DNA from: UBA1422 sp041859095
GTDB lineage: Bacteria > Bacillota > Clostridia > Peptostreptococcales > Anaerovoracaceae
Assembly: GCA_041859095.1 (NCBI GenBank)
Contig: JBHEKY010000015.1
Coordinates: 1-64,000, forward strand
Direction of reading: 5' to 3'
Length of the DNA stretch: 64,000 bases
Position 1 is the first letter of the stretch. Each line of letters opens with the position of its first letter. A program made the translations under genes and the position numbers. The notes beneath the pieces are model-generated. The model saw nothing but the letters and a program-made list of their open reading frames with translations. It made no database searches and was not told the DNA's origin. Below are positions 9,284 through 16,836 of the stretch, piece by piece.

Positions 9284-9360
9284 GCGCCACTAGCTCAGCT
9301 GGATAGAGTAGCGCACTACGAATGCGAAGGTCAGGGGTTCGAATCCCTTGTGGCGCACCA
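9284..9360 (+). tRNA. tRNA-Arg (anticodon ACG)
   Basis: A 77-nt cloverleaf: acceptor stem GCGCCAC/GTGGCGC, D-arm GCTC...GAGT, anticodon loop CTACGAA with anticodon ACG at 9318-9320, T-loop GGTTCGAATCC, discriminator A and encoded CCA end. The first anticodon base would be deaminated to inosine by tRNA adenosine deaminase to read CGU/CGC/CGA. Confidence 0.96.
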
Positions 9361-9365
9361 CTATA

Positions 9366-9396
9366 CCCTACAACCTGAATGGCTGTAGGGTTTTTT
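9366..9396 (+). terminator. terminator after tRNA-Arg
   Basis: Stem CCCTACA/TGTAGGG (9366-9372 with 9384-9390) followed by six T, nine bases from the tRNA 3' end. Confidence 0.88.
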
Positions 9397-9435
9397 CGAG
9401 GCAATGCATTGGAAGTCTATTCAAGATATGAAGTG

Positions 9436-9463
9436 TTGATTTTTGCAGGAAAGAGGTTATAAT
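9436..9463 (+). promoter_or_regulatory. promoter of the FAD oxidoreductase/GtrA operon
   Basis: TTGATT at 9436-9441 and a perfect TATAAT at 9458-9463, 16 bases apart. It would start a leader of about 70-100 nt before the coding region at 9569. Confidence 0.7.
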
Positions 9464-9513
9464 AAATGAGAAAGAATATTTAAATAGGAATTACTCTTTG
9501 AAGGGGAGACCGT

Positions 9514-9538
9514 AAACCGTCGTGGCAACGGTTTTTTT
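9514..9538 (+). terminator. terminator-like hairpin in the leader of the 9569 gene
   Basis: Stem AAACCGT (9514-9520) with ACGGTTT (9528-9534), loop of seven, then an uninterrupted T run. A second ACCGT at 9509-9513 could pair with the same 3' arm, giving mutually exclusive pairings. It lies between the promoter and the first start codon, so it may attenuate the operon or end a short RNA. No known riboswitch class was recognised. Confidence 0.6.
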
Positions 9539-9568
9539 ATGATAATAACGCCAAACTGGGAGCAAGAG

Positions 9569-11080
9569 ATGACATCACAAAAGAAAGCAATCATAATCGG
9601 AGCAGGTCCGGCAGGGTTAACCGCTGCTATAGAACTTCAAAAAAATGGAAACTGGCATCCAATTGTTTTGGAAGAAACAAACCACATTGGGGGGATTTCT
9701 GCTTCGATGCAATATAAAGGAAACCGAATGGATTTGGGGGGGCATCGTTTTTTCTCTAAATCTGATGAAATCATGGATTGGTGGACAGGCATTATGCCAG
9801 TAGCAAAATCCATTGATGATGAAACGAAGCAGGATGTGATGTTGCTTCGAAATCGAGTCTCAAGGATTTATTATCTACGAAAATTTTTCGATTACCCCAT
9901 TTCAATGAAGATAAGAACGTTTACCAACATGGGCCTATTTCGCACGTTGCAAGCAGGCTTCGGTTACGTAATAGCTCAGGTTTTTCGGAGAAAAGAGAAC
10001 AACCTTGAGGATTTTATGATTAACCGATTTGGTGCACCTTTATACCATATGTTTTTTGAGGATTACACAGAAAAAGTATGGGGCAGACACCCAAGAGAGA
10101 TTTCTTCTGAATGGGGTGCCCAACGGATCAAAGGCTTATCCTTGATGGCAGTTGTGAAGGACGCATTCAAAAAAATGATTCTCCCCAAGAGTGACTGGAG
10201 ACAAAAAGAAATTGAAACATCCCTCATTGAGTCATTTTTGTATCCCAAGTTTGGCCCCGGACATTTCTGGGAGACGGTAGCAAGAAGGGTAGAAGAAAAT
10301 GGTGGAGATATCTTACTCAACAGCAAAGTTGAAACGATTCTCATTGAAGATGGAAGCGTCGTCAGTGTTATAATATTAAATAACGATGGACAAAAAACAA
10401 CAATACATGGAGATGTGATCTTTTCTTCCATGCCAATCAAGGACTTGGTCGCATCCGTCCAGGGGGTCAAGATTCCGGAAGAAGTGTCAACAAATGCATC
10501 TGCATTGCCGTATCGTGACTTTATTACTGTTGGTTTGCTTACCTCTGGGTTAAACCTTAAAGACAAAAAGAAAAAAGACCAATTGGTTCCGGATTGTTGG
10601 ATATACATTCAGGAACCCGATGTGAAGTTGGGCAGACTTCAGATTTTTAATAATTGGTCACCTTATTTGGTTGCGAATCCACAAACTGTATGGCTTGGCC
10701 TAGAATATTTTTGTACCGAAGGGGATGCTCTATGGGAAATGGATGACCATGACTTTCTTGAGATGGCCAAGCATGAGCTAATATCCCTTGATATCGTGGA
10801 AAAAGACCAGATTTTGGATGCCGTAAGAATCAAGGTAAAAAAAGCTTACCCATCTTACTTTGGAACGTATTCTGAATTTGAGGGCATCAGAGAATGGTTG
10901 GATACCATACCAAATCTGTTCTGCATTGGTAGAAACGGACAACATCGATACAATAACATGGACCATTCCATGTTGACAGCCATGGAAGCAGTCAAAGCCG
11001 CAATCAATGGAAGTAGTAACAAAGACAGCATCTGGGGTGTAAATACGGAAGAATCCTATCATGAGGAGAAAAAGAACTAA
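9569..11080 (+). CDS. FAD-dependent oxidoreductase, protoporphyrinogen oxidase/UDP-galactopyranose mutase-like
   Basis: A 503-residue flavoprotein with an N-terminal Rossmann dinucleotide-binding motif (GAGPAGLTAA near residue 11), the second FAD contact region around IGGISAS and the motif DLGGHRFFSKSDEIMDWW of amine-oxidase-fold proteins often linked to polysaccharide loci. The C-terminal GRNGQHRYNNMDHS element completes the FAD site. I prefer ATG 9569 because GGGAG lies a few bases upstream; an in-frame ATG at 9539 abuts the leader terminator. Its neighbours (GtrA and GT-C-like genes) suggest a role with lipid-linked or surface sugars. The substrate is unknown. Confidence 0.8.
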   Translation: MTSQKKAIIIGAGPAGLTAAIELQKNGNWHPIVLEETNHIGGISASMQYKGNRMDLGGHRFFSKSDEIMDWWTGIMPVAKSIDDETKQDVMLLRNRVSRIYYLRKFFDYPISMKIRTFTNMGLFRTLQAGFGYVIAQVFRRKENNLEDFMINRFGAPLYHMFFEDYTEKVWGRHPREISSEWGAQRIKGLSLMAVVKDAFKKMILPKSDWRQKEIETSLIESFLYPKFGPGHFWETVARRVEENGGDILLNSKVETILIEDGSVVSVIILNNDGQKTTIHGDVIFSSMPIKDLVASVQGVKIPEEVSTNASALPYRDFITVGLLTSGLNLKDKKKKDQLVPDCWIYIQEPDVKLGRLQIFNNWSPYLVANPQTVWLGLEYFCTEGDALWEMDDHDFLEMAKHELISLDIVEKDQILDAVRIKVKKAYPSYFGTYSEFEGIREWLDTIPNLFCIGRNGQHRYNNMDHSMLTAMEAVKAAINGSSNKDSIWGVNTEESYHEEKKN

Positions 11081-11081
11081 A

Positions 11082-11525
11082 ATGACACTTGTGCAAAGAG
11101 CAAAAAATATTCTATATTATAATAGCATTTGGGGTGAGTTTTTTAGGTACCTTATCGTAGGAGGTATGGCATTCATTGCCGACTATGGAACCCTATTGTT
11201 CCTAAACAAAGTGGTGGGTGTTCACTATCTGTTGGCAGCAACACTTGCTTTCTGTGTTGGCATATTAGTCAATTACTTTGGATCCGTCAAATTTGTTTTT
11301 CTTTATCGAGGAATGAAAAATGTTCACCTGGAGCGTGGACTTTTCTTGGTAATTGGGTTAATTGGATTGTTTATTAATGATAGCCTGTTGTTTCTACTTA
11401 CCGGAGTCGCAGATATCCCAGTTGAGTATTCAAAACTGTTGACGCAAGTGTTGGTTTTATTTTGGAATTTCGCTGCACGAAAATTTGTATTGTTTTCGCA
11501 AAGAGGGAAAAATGAATCGAGATAG
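11082..11525 (+). CDS. GtrA family membrane protein
   Basis: A protein of about 147 residues with four predicted transmembrane helices and the GtrA fold, including the RYLIVGG start and NYFGSVKFVF motif. GtrA proteins assist translocation of undecaprenyl-phosphate-linked sugars. The ATG at 11082 follows the upstream stop by one base; an in-frame ATG at 11061 lies inside the upstream gene but lacks a clear ribosome site. No GtrB glycosyltransferase is adjacent here, unlike the second GtrA locus near 47-53 kb. Confidence 0.85.
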   Translation: MTLVQRAKNILYYNSIWGEFFRYLIVGGMAFIADYGTLLFLNKVVGVHYLLAATLAFCVGILVNYFGSVKFVFLYRGMKNVHLERGLFLVIGLIGLFINDSLLFLLTGVADIPVEYSKLLTQVLVLFWNFAARKFVLFSQRGKNESR

Positions 11526-13005
11526 TACGCTGCTACACACAACCAATGAGAAGGAGCCTTTGAGGGAACGTATCATGATGTTCTTCATTATGATTATCCC
11601 TTGCTTTTTCTTGCGAACAGAGTTGGATAATGACGCCTATTGGATTATCAATAGTGGCAGATATGTTTTGGAAAATGGGATTCCGCATGTGGAACCTTTC
11701 ACTCTTCATGAAGGACTGCACTTTGTGATGCAACAATGGCTGACCGCTGTGTCTTTTGCTGCGATTTATAATCTGGCAGGAACTACAGGGTTACTATTGC
11801 TGATTTTTATATTGTTTGTCGTTACGGTGTTTGCGGTGTACCAACTATGCTTGCTTATCAGCCATGGAAACCAATTGGTTTCGTATATGGTTGCGGTTGC
11901 AGATACTTTGATTCTATTCATCTTCATGACAACCAGACCCTATCCGATTTCCTTGCTAATATTTCTGCTTGAGATTATCCTGTTAGAACGTTGGGTGAGA
12001 AACAAAAAAAATATTGAGTTATTATTTCTCCCACTGCTATCCTTACTGCTAATTAACTTTCATGGGGCGATGTGGCCGTTTTTGTTCGTGATTGCTTTGC
12101 CCTATGTAATCGATAGTTTCCCTTTTCATATCAAAATGCTGAAAGGAGAAGGGTATCCTAAAAAACCACTGTTGATTGCGTTGCTCTGCTCGGTAGCCGC
12201 AGGGTTCGTAAACCCATATGGGTGGGAGTCGATGACATATTTATTTCGTTCCTATGGATACCAAAACATCTCAGCCTATGTATCGGAAATGAAACCTCCT
12301 GATTTTCAAGGAATCACCGGAATTGTTGTGTTGGGTGTCTTCTTCTTGGTAGGAGCAGTATATTTGTTTGCAAAGCAACCCAGAACGAAAATTCGGTATG
12401 CATTATTAACATTGGGCACAGGGTATCTTGCGCTTTCCTCGGTGCGAAGTTTGAGCTTATTTGCGATCTGCGGATTCCCATTTTTAGCATATGCATTGAG
12501 AGATATCAAACCACCCTTTAAAGACTCTGCTGTGCTCAAGCCAAGAACTCGCAATCTGCTTATCTACAGTCTAATAATTATCTCTATCAGCTTTTTTGCG
12601 TACCAAATGGCACAAGCAAAAGATTCAATCGATCCAATGATTCCTAAAGAAGCAACAGAGTATATTATAGAGGAACTTGAGAGCCCTCAAATCTGTCTTT
12701 ATGCGGATTATAATTGGGGCGGATATCTTGAATTTCGTGGTTTAAGACCATTCATTGATGCCAGAGCTGAGGTTTTTGTGAAAGCCAACAATGGTGTGAG
12801 AGACATTCTGGATGATATGATTGCCATGTACCGCGGCGAATTGCATTACACGGATTTTATTTCAATCTATCAATTTAATGTACTACTTGTGAAAGAAGGG
12901 GATTTGATGGCCACTTATTTAGCGGAAGATAATCATTATATCCTTGCCTATTCTGCAGGGGAAGCATTGGTATACGTTGATAAGACCTATCCACGAGTGC
13001 CTTGA
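11512..13005 (+). CDS. polytopic membrane protein, GT-C glycosyltransferase-like
   Basis: A 497-residue protein with about ten or more hydrophobic segments. After the first helix comes an acidic loop with ELDNDAYWIINSGRYVLENG, resembling the first extracytoplasmic loop of GT-C enzymes, and near the C-terminus NWGGYLEFRG...FIDARAEVF, a signature of a widespread uncharacterised GT-C-like family. ATG 11512, with AGAGGG upstream, overlaps the gtrA-like gene by 14 bases. It is the last gene of the three-gene unit. A sugar-transfer role is inference. Confidence 0.7.
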   Translation: MNRDSTLLHTTNEKEPLRERIMMFFIMIIPCFFLRTELDNDAYWIINSGRYVLENGIPHVEPFTLHEGLHFVMQQWLTAVSFAAIYNLAGTTGLLLLIFILFVVTVFAVYQLCLLISHGNQLVSYMVAVADTLILFIFMTTRPYPISLLIFLLEIILLERWVRNKKNIELLFLPLLSLLLINFHGAMWPFLFVIALPYVIDSFPFHIKMLKGEGYPKKPLLIALLCSVAAGFVNPYGWESMTYLFRSYGYQNISAYVSEMKPPDFQGITGIVVLGVFFLVGAVYLFAKQPRTKIRYALLTLGTGYLALSSVRSLSLFAICGFPFLAYALRDIKPPFKDSAVLKPRTRNLLIYSLIIISISFFAYQMAQAKDSIDPMIPKEATEYIIEELESPQICLYADYNWGGYLEFRGLRPFIDARAEVFVKANNGVRDILDDMIAMYRGELHYTDFISIYQFNVLLVKEGDLMATYLAEDNHYILAYSAGEALVYVDKTYPRVP

Positions 13006-13055
13006 TATAAGTTTCGTTGAAATAGAAAAAAATTCCAAATATTTGAAAAAAATAC

Positions 13056-13084
13056 TTGACGAATGTAAAATATTGTAATAACAT
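13056..13084 (+). promoter_or_regulatory. promoter of the riboswitch/prepilin peptidase transcript
   Basis: TTGACG at 13056-13061 and TAACAT at 13079-13084 with a 17-base spacer. The predicted start of transcription (about 13091) lies immediately before the c-di-GMP aptamer. Confidence 0.75.
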
Positions 13085-13097
13085 ACGAATAACGGAA

Positions 13098-13182
13098 ATA
13101 ATATGGCAAAGCAACCGAAAGGCTGTGACGCAAAGCCAAGGGACTAAGCCAGAATGGTATGTCAGCCGGTTGCCGCACGAGA
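13098..13182 (+). promoter_or_regulatory. cyclic di-GMP-I (GEMM-I) riboswitch aptamer
   Basis: The sequence carries the GEMM-I consensus in order: GGCAAA (13105-13110), a hairpin capped by the GAAA tetraloop (13117-13120), the invariant GACGCAAAGCC (13127-13137), the GGGACTAAGCC strand of the second helix and a closing CCGGTTGCCG (13166-13175). The GAAA loop is expected to dock in the tetraloop receptor of the other helix. It lies downstream of a promoter and upstream of the prepilin peptidase gene, so c-di-GMP is predicted to control pilus maturation. Confidence 0.93.
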
Positions 13183-13202
13183 AGTGTGTAAACGTCAAGT
13201 CA

Positions 13203-13230
13203 GCCATTCGAATTCTCGAGTGGTATTTTT
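13203..13230 (+). terminator. riboswitch expression-platform terminator
   Basis: Nine-pair hairpin (13203-13211 with 13216-13224, two G.T pairs) with loop ATTC, followed by ATTTTT. The 3' half can instead pair with 13172-13183, the 3' edge of the aptamer, with one mismatch in 12 positions. The two structures exclude each other, as in a transcription-attenuation riboswitch. Confidence 0.75.
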
Positions 13231-13244
13231 ATGGAAGGATAACG

Positions 13245-13931
13245 ATGAGTGTAGAGAACATCTCAATCTGGCTCGGGCTGGTTGCAGGGATAATTGGAAT
13301 CATAGTAGGCATTGGGATTTATCCCGGTGCAAAGGTAATCATGGTATATAAACGGAAGGCAAGGCAATTGGAATATCCGGTGAGCAAGTTAGACCGTTGG
13401 CCCATGAGAATTCTAATCATCGTTACAAATACTCTTTGCTGGGGAATTGCCGGACTTTATGGAGAAGGGCTATTCCAGATACTAATGATCGGATTGCTAT
13501 CCTCCGTGGCCATTGCATTTGCATTCATTGATATCAAAATTCATTTGATACCTAACGAAATGTTATTGGGGATGTTGGTTTTAGGAGTAATCTACCAAAC
13601 CGTTCATTATGGATGGAAGGCGATGGGAATAGGCCTGTTGGGTCTTGCCATTGCCGGAGCTGCATTCATGATACTGGGACTCATTATAGGTCTCGAAAAA
13701 ATCGGTGCCGGGGATGTTAAGTTAGTAGCCGTTATGGCGGCAGTGCTTGGTTATCCTTTTATTCTGTATGCATTATTGGGAATGAGTGTGTTGCTAATCG
13801 GTTATATCATCATTGGAATATCCATTGGAAAACTAACTCATGTCACCATGTTTCCCTTTGCACCATTTATGATGGCAGGACAAATTCTTGCTTTGATGAT
13901 GATGGTCCTACCTGTTGTCTTGATAGGATAA
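13245..13931 (+). CDS. type IV/Flp prepilin peptidase (A24 family, TadV/CpaA-like)
   Basis: Membrane aspartyl protease that processes Flp prepilin and pseudopilins. The 228-residue protein has about seven hydrophobic segments. The two catalytic aspartates are in FIDIKIHLIPN and in GAGDVK, the hallmark GxGD motif. It lacks the Cys-rich N-methyltransferase domain of the large PilD type. ATG 13245 is preceded by AAGGA; the reading frame extends upstream through the riboswitch but this part is untranslated leader. It is followed by a new promoter for the pilin. Confidence 0.9.
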   Translation: MSVENISIWLGLVAGIIGIIVGIGIYPGAKVIMVYKRKARQLEYPVSKLDRWPMRILIIVTNTLCWGIAGLYGEGLFQILMIGLLSSVAIAFAFIDIKIHLIPNEMLLGMLVLGVIYQTVHYGWKAMGIGLLGLAIAGAAFMILGLIIGLEKIGAGDVKLVAVMAAVLGYPFILYALLGMSVLLIGYIIIGISIGKLTHVTMFPFAPFMMAGQILALMMMVLPVVLIG

Positions 13932-14005
13932 TATAATCGAAAACACCACAGTGAATGACTAAAATAAATCGCCAGAATTTTACAATTTATCTGGAACCAA
14001 GAGTA

Positions 14006-14034
14006 TTTACAACCTTATACTTACATGCTATACT
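14006..14034 (+). promoter_or_regulatory. extended -10 promoter of the Flp pilin gene
   Basis: TTTACA at 14006-14011, 17-base spacer, TATACT at 14029-14034, with TG one base upstream of the -10 (TGCTATACT). This should be a strong promoter, independent of the riboswitch-controlled one. The 170-base gap from 13932 holds only this promoter and the pilin leader. Confidence 0.8.
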
Positions 14035-14102
14035 AGAGACGCATTATTAATAATAGTTTTATGTCTATGGGGGAACCTGACATAAAGAAAGGATGGAATG
14101 AA

Positions 14103-14264
14103 ATGAGAAAAATGATGAATTGGTTGAAGAATGAAGAAAGTGGCCAGGGCATGGTAGAATATGCACTGATCATCGCACTGATTGCCATTGTTGTTGTTGC
14201 TGCACTGGTTATTCTTGGACCCAAAATCGCTAACATGTTCACCAACGTAGGAAACAAACTGTAA
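14103..14264 (+). CDS. Flp/Fap-type pilin (class IVb prepilin)
   Basis: A 53-residue prepilin, the major subunit of the Tad pilus. A short basic leader ends in EESG followed by QGMVEYALIIALIAIVVVAAL, one hydrophobic helix. Cleavage after the Gly puts Glu at +5 and Tyr at +6, the signature of Flp pilins. ATG 14103 is chosen because AAAGGA lies upstream and the resulting leader is short; an in-frame ATG at 14061 would add 14 residues and lacks a good ribosome site. It has its own promoter and a strong hairpin downstream, suiting much higher expression than the assembly genes. Confidence 0.93.
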   Translation: MRKMMNWLKNEESGQGMVEYALIIALIAIVVVAALVILGPKIANMFTNVGNKL

Positions 14265-14277
14265 AACCTATAACAGA

Positions 14278-14310
14278 GGCCCCGGCAGTTGGCCGGGGCC
14301 CATTTTCTTT
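14278..14310 (+). terminator. GC-rich hairpin after the pilin gene
   Basis: Stem GGCCCCGG (14278-14285) with CCGGGGCC (14293-14300), loop of seven, followed by CATTTTCTTT. The T tract is interrupted, so partial read-through into the assembly genes is likely; this would set pilin in excess over machinery. Confidence 0.8.
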
Positions 14311-14333
14311 GTAGACAAATGGGGGGGCACATT

Positions 14334-14747
14334 GTGAGAATCATCAAGCGAGGCGAAAAAGGCCAGGCAATGGTTGAATTTGCACTCATTCTGCCCATTC
14401 TGATTTTAATTCTGTGCGGAATTATTGATTTCGGCTGGATTTTTGGTAATCAGGTTGTACTATCAAATGCAACAAGAGAGTCCGCCAGGTATATGGCCAT
14501 GAATTATGACCCAACTGCGACAACCGCTGCAAATAAAGCAGTCGCTGTCGATGTGTTGGATGACTTGGTACCACCGGCAGTAATCCCAAGCGGCATGACA
14601 GTCACTTTTTCGGCTGTGGTCGGAACCGACAGTACGAGTGTCACCGTAGGAGTATCCTATCCGCTAAAGGTGTTGACACCTTTGGTTGGCGTTATATTGG
14701 GAAATACCTTTACGATATCCGCATCCACTTCGATGCGGGTGGAATAA
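14334..14747 (+). CDS. TadE-like pseudopilin
   Basis: A 137-residue TadE family protein of the Tad pilus. Near the N-terminus is EKGQAMVEFALILPILILILCG, the pseudopilin cleavage-like site followed by a single hydrophobic helix with the conserved Glu at +5 after Gly, then an extracytoplasmic beta-rich domain. I choose GTG 14334 because a run of seven G lies six bases upstream. The start codon ATG at 14319 would lie inside that ribosome site. Confidence 0.88.
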   Translation: MRIIKRGEKGQAMVEFALILPILILILCGIIDFGWIFGNQVVLSNATRESARYMAMNYDPTATTAANKAVAVDVLDDLVPPAVIPSGMTVTFSAVVGTDSTSVTVGVSYPLKVLTPLVGVILGNTFTISASTSMRVE

Positions 14748-14886
14748 GCAGCGCAAGAAGTTGTTTATCCACCTGTTGATGAGGGGGTGCGCTTTATTAT
14801 GAACGTAAATCTAATACCGAGAGGTATTGTGCAATGATTCAATTTATTAGGCAATAATACAAATTCAGAATTTGGAGGAAACGGAA

Positions 14887-15582
14887 GTGAAAAAAGTAAA
14901 GATACTAGCCCTTTTGGCAGCGATTGTTACAGCATTGCTCATTTTTGTGTTCTTGAGCACATTGATCAATGTGGGAGACGGAAATGGAGTGAGCATCGTA
15001 TCAGCAGCCCAAGACATTCCGGCCAATACGGTTATCACCGAAGAGATGCTTGTGATGGGAGAAGTCCCCGAAGGGATTGTGCTTCCAGGTGCATTGACAA
15101 AAATGTCTGATGCGGTTGGACAAACCACGCTGACTGACATTATCGTCGGTGAACAGGTTGTCGCAGCTAAATTAATCGTACCAGGTGAAACTGTGTCCAA
15201 TACTCTTGCATATGCAATAGAACCCGGTAACCGAGCAATAACCATTGGGGTTGACAATATGAGCGGGTTGGCAGGAATGATTCATCCGGGGGATCGAATC
15301 GATTTGCTCGCGGAGCTAGATGTTGAAGGTGTCACAAATACCGAATTAGTAGCTGAAAATATTAAAGTATTAGCTGTTGATTCTGTTTTGGACAAGAATG
15401 GAAAAGTCGCCAACGGCGAAGTTGCGGCGTATACAACCATCACATTGGAAGTCACTGCAATCCAAGCAATGGAAGTGAGCTTAGCTGCATACAGCGGACC
15501 GATGAGGGCCATTATGCGTTCGCCAATGGATAAAGAAATCAAAGCTTACAAAAGTGTGACACTACCTTCGTTGATGATCTAA
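14887..15582 (+). CDS. cpaB: Flp pilus assembly protein CpaB (RcpC), SAF domain
   Basis: A 231-residue protein with an N-terminal membrane anchor (about 5-25), an SAF domain at about 38-100 (IPANTVITEEMLVMGEVP) and the RcpC/CpaB domain after it. In the Tad system CpaB couples with the outer-membrane secretin; in this monoderm-like setting it may bind peptidoglycan. GTG 14887 follows GGAGG by eight bases. The 139-base gap before it holds only a weak hairpin (arms near 14750 and 14792). Confidence 0.9.
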   Translation: MKKVKILALLAAIVTALLIFVFLSTLINVGDGNGVSIVSAAQDIPANTVITEEMLVMGEVPEGIVLPGALTKMSDAVGQTTLTDIIVGEQVVAAKLIVPGETVSNTLAYAIEPGNRAITIGVDNMSGLAGMIHPGDRIDLLAELDVEGVTNTELVAENIKVLAVDSVLDKNGKVANGEVAAYTTITLEVTAIQAMEVSLAAYSGPMRAIMRSPMDKEIKAYKSVTLPSLMI

Positions 15583-15600
15583 CTGGAGAGGAGAGCCATT

Positions 15601-16794
15601 ATGAAAATTCGGATTATACTGATTAGCAAGTCTGATCGTACTATCGAAAAGATAAAAGACTATATTCGAGATGAGGAACTGACGGTGGTAGCAGATTCTC
15701 CTACCGGCTCTGTCGCGTTGGATAAGATTGAAAACATCTCGCCTGATGTGGTGATTATGCCTTTAGGCGCTGGGGATACAGACATCCTAAGCCTAGCGGA
15801 ACGAATCATCTCTGACAGGCCTAGAATTCAAGTAATTCTATTAGCTGAACAGTTGGATATAGAAATCCTGCAAAAGGCGATTAAAATTGGCGCACACAAT
15901 ATCATCGAATTCCCAACTGACGCCAAAGAGTTTGGACAATATATCAAATCTGTTCATCAAACAGAAATGGCCAAAATCACCTCTTTAACCAATGGGAAGA
16001 AGAATCTTTCCTGGATGTCAAGGGTGGTGACCATCTTTGGACCCAAGGGAGGATTAGGCAAAACCACCATCGCTGTCAATTTGGCAGCCAGACTTGCTCA
16101 GATGGACAAGAAAGTAGTATTGGTTGACCTTGATTTACAATTCGGAGATGTACATATTTTTCTGGATATTGAGCCGACGGACACCATTGCGGAATTGGTA
16201 CAAGAGTTTTTTGCATCTAATATTGACTCTGTAAGAAGCTTCATGACCGTCCACTCCACCGGAATTCATGTGCTTTGCTCGCCAAAAAGTCCAGAATATG
16301 CGGAAACCATATCCGCCGAGAAAATTCAGAGCCTTCTGAGCTTACTCCGATCTTATTATGATTATGTTATCATTGATACTCCTCCATTTTTTACAGAAGT
16401 GGTGATTACCGCTTTGGAGAGCTCCTCTACCATTCTATTTGTAACGGGGTTAGATATTTCTATTTTGAAAAACTCAAAAGTCAGCCTCGCGTTATTAGAT
16501 TCTTTGCAAATGATGGATAAAACCAAGCTAATCATCAACCGAGCAGTTGATATGAGTTCGATTTCCGTGGAAGATGTACGCAAAATTCTGGGGCAACCTA
16601 TTTGGGCAAAAATCCCCAGTGATTACAAAGTGGCAGTTACAGCATTGAATCGTGGAGTCCCGTTTGTAACTAGTTCTCCTTCCAGCAAACTGTCTCAGTC
16701 CATTGATGATATTGCTGGATTACTGTACGACGGGGAATCAAAAACAGAAGTTGCCACAAAGGTAAAAACTGGCTTATTCAAGAAAAAGAAGTAA
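15601..16794 (+). CDS. tadZ: pilus assembly protein TadZ/CpaE, MinD-like ATPase with pseudo-receiver
   Basis: A 397-residue localisation ATPase of the Tad pilus. Residues 1-120 form a receiver-like domain in which the usual phospho-acceptor Asp region reads PDVVIMPLGAGD, so phosphorylation at the normal site is unlikely. The second half is a ParA/MinD ATPase with deviant Walker A GPKGGLGKTT (about 149-158), VDLDLQFGD and VIIDTPP. The C-terminus is Lys-rich. Ribosome site GGAGAGGAGAG precedes the ATG. Confidence 0.92.
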   Translation: MKIRIILISKSDRTIEKIKDYIRDEELTVVADSPTGSVALDKIENISPDVVIMPLGAGDTDILSLAERIISDRPRIQVILLAEQLDIEILQKAIKIGAHNIIEFPTDAKEFGQYIKSVHQTEMAKITSLTNGKKNLSWMSRVVTIFGPKGGLGKTTIAVNLAARLAQMDKKVVLVDLDLQFGDVHIFLDIEPTDTIAELVQEFFASNIDSVRSFMTVHSTGIHVLCSPKSPEYAETISAEKIQSLLSLLRSYYDYVIIDTPPFFTEVVITALESSSTILFVTGLDISILKNSKVSLALLDSLQMMDKTKLIINRAVDMSSISVEDVRKILGQPIWAKIPSDYKVAVTALNRGVPFVTSSPSSKLSQSIDDIAGLLYDGESKTEVATKVKTGLFKKKK

Positions 16795-16836
16795 CCACTC
16801 AATTTTGCTCGTTGCACTGAAGTAAAGGAGAACATC

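Noticed and set aside
13056..13244. N-terminal extension of the prepilin peptidase reading frame
   Set aside because: The extension runs through the c-di-GMP aptamer and its terminator; the good ribosome site and membrane start are at 13245.
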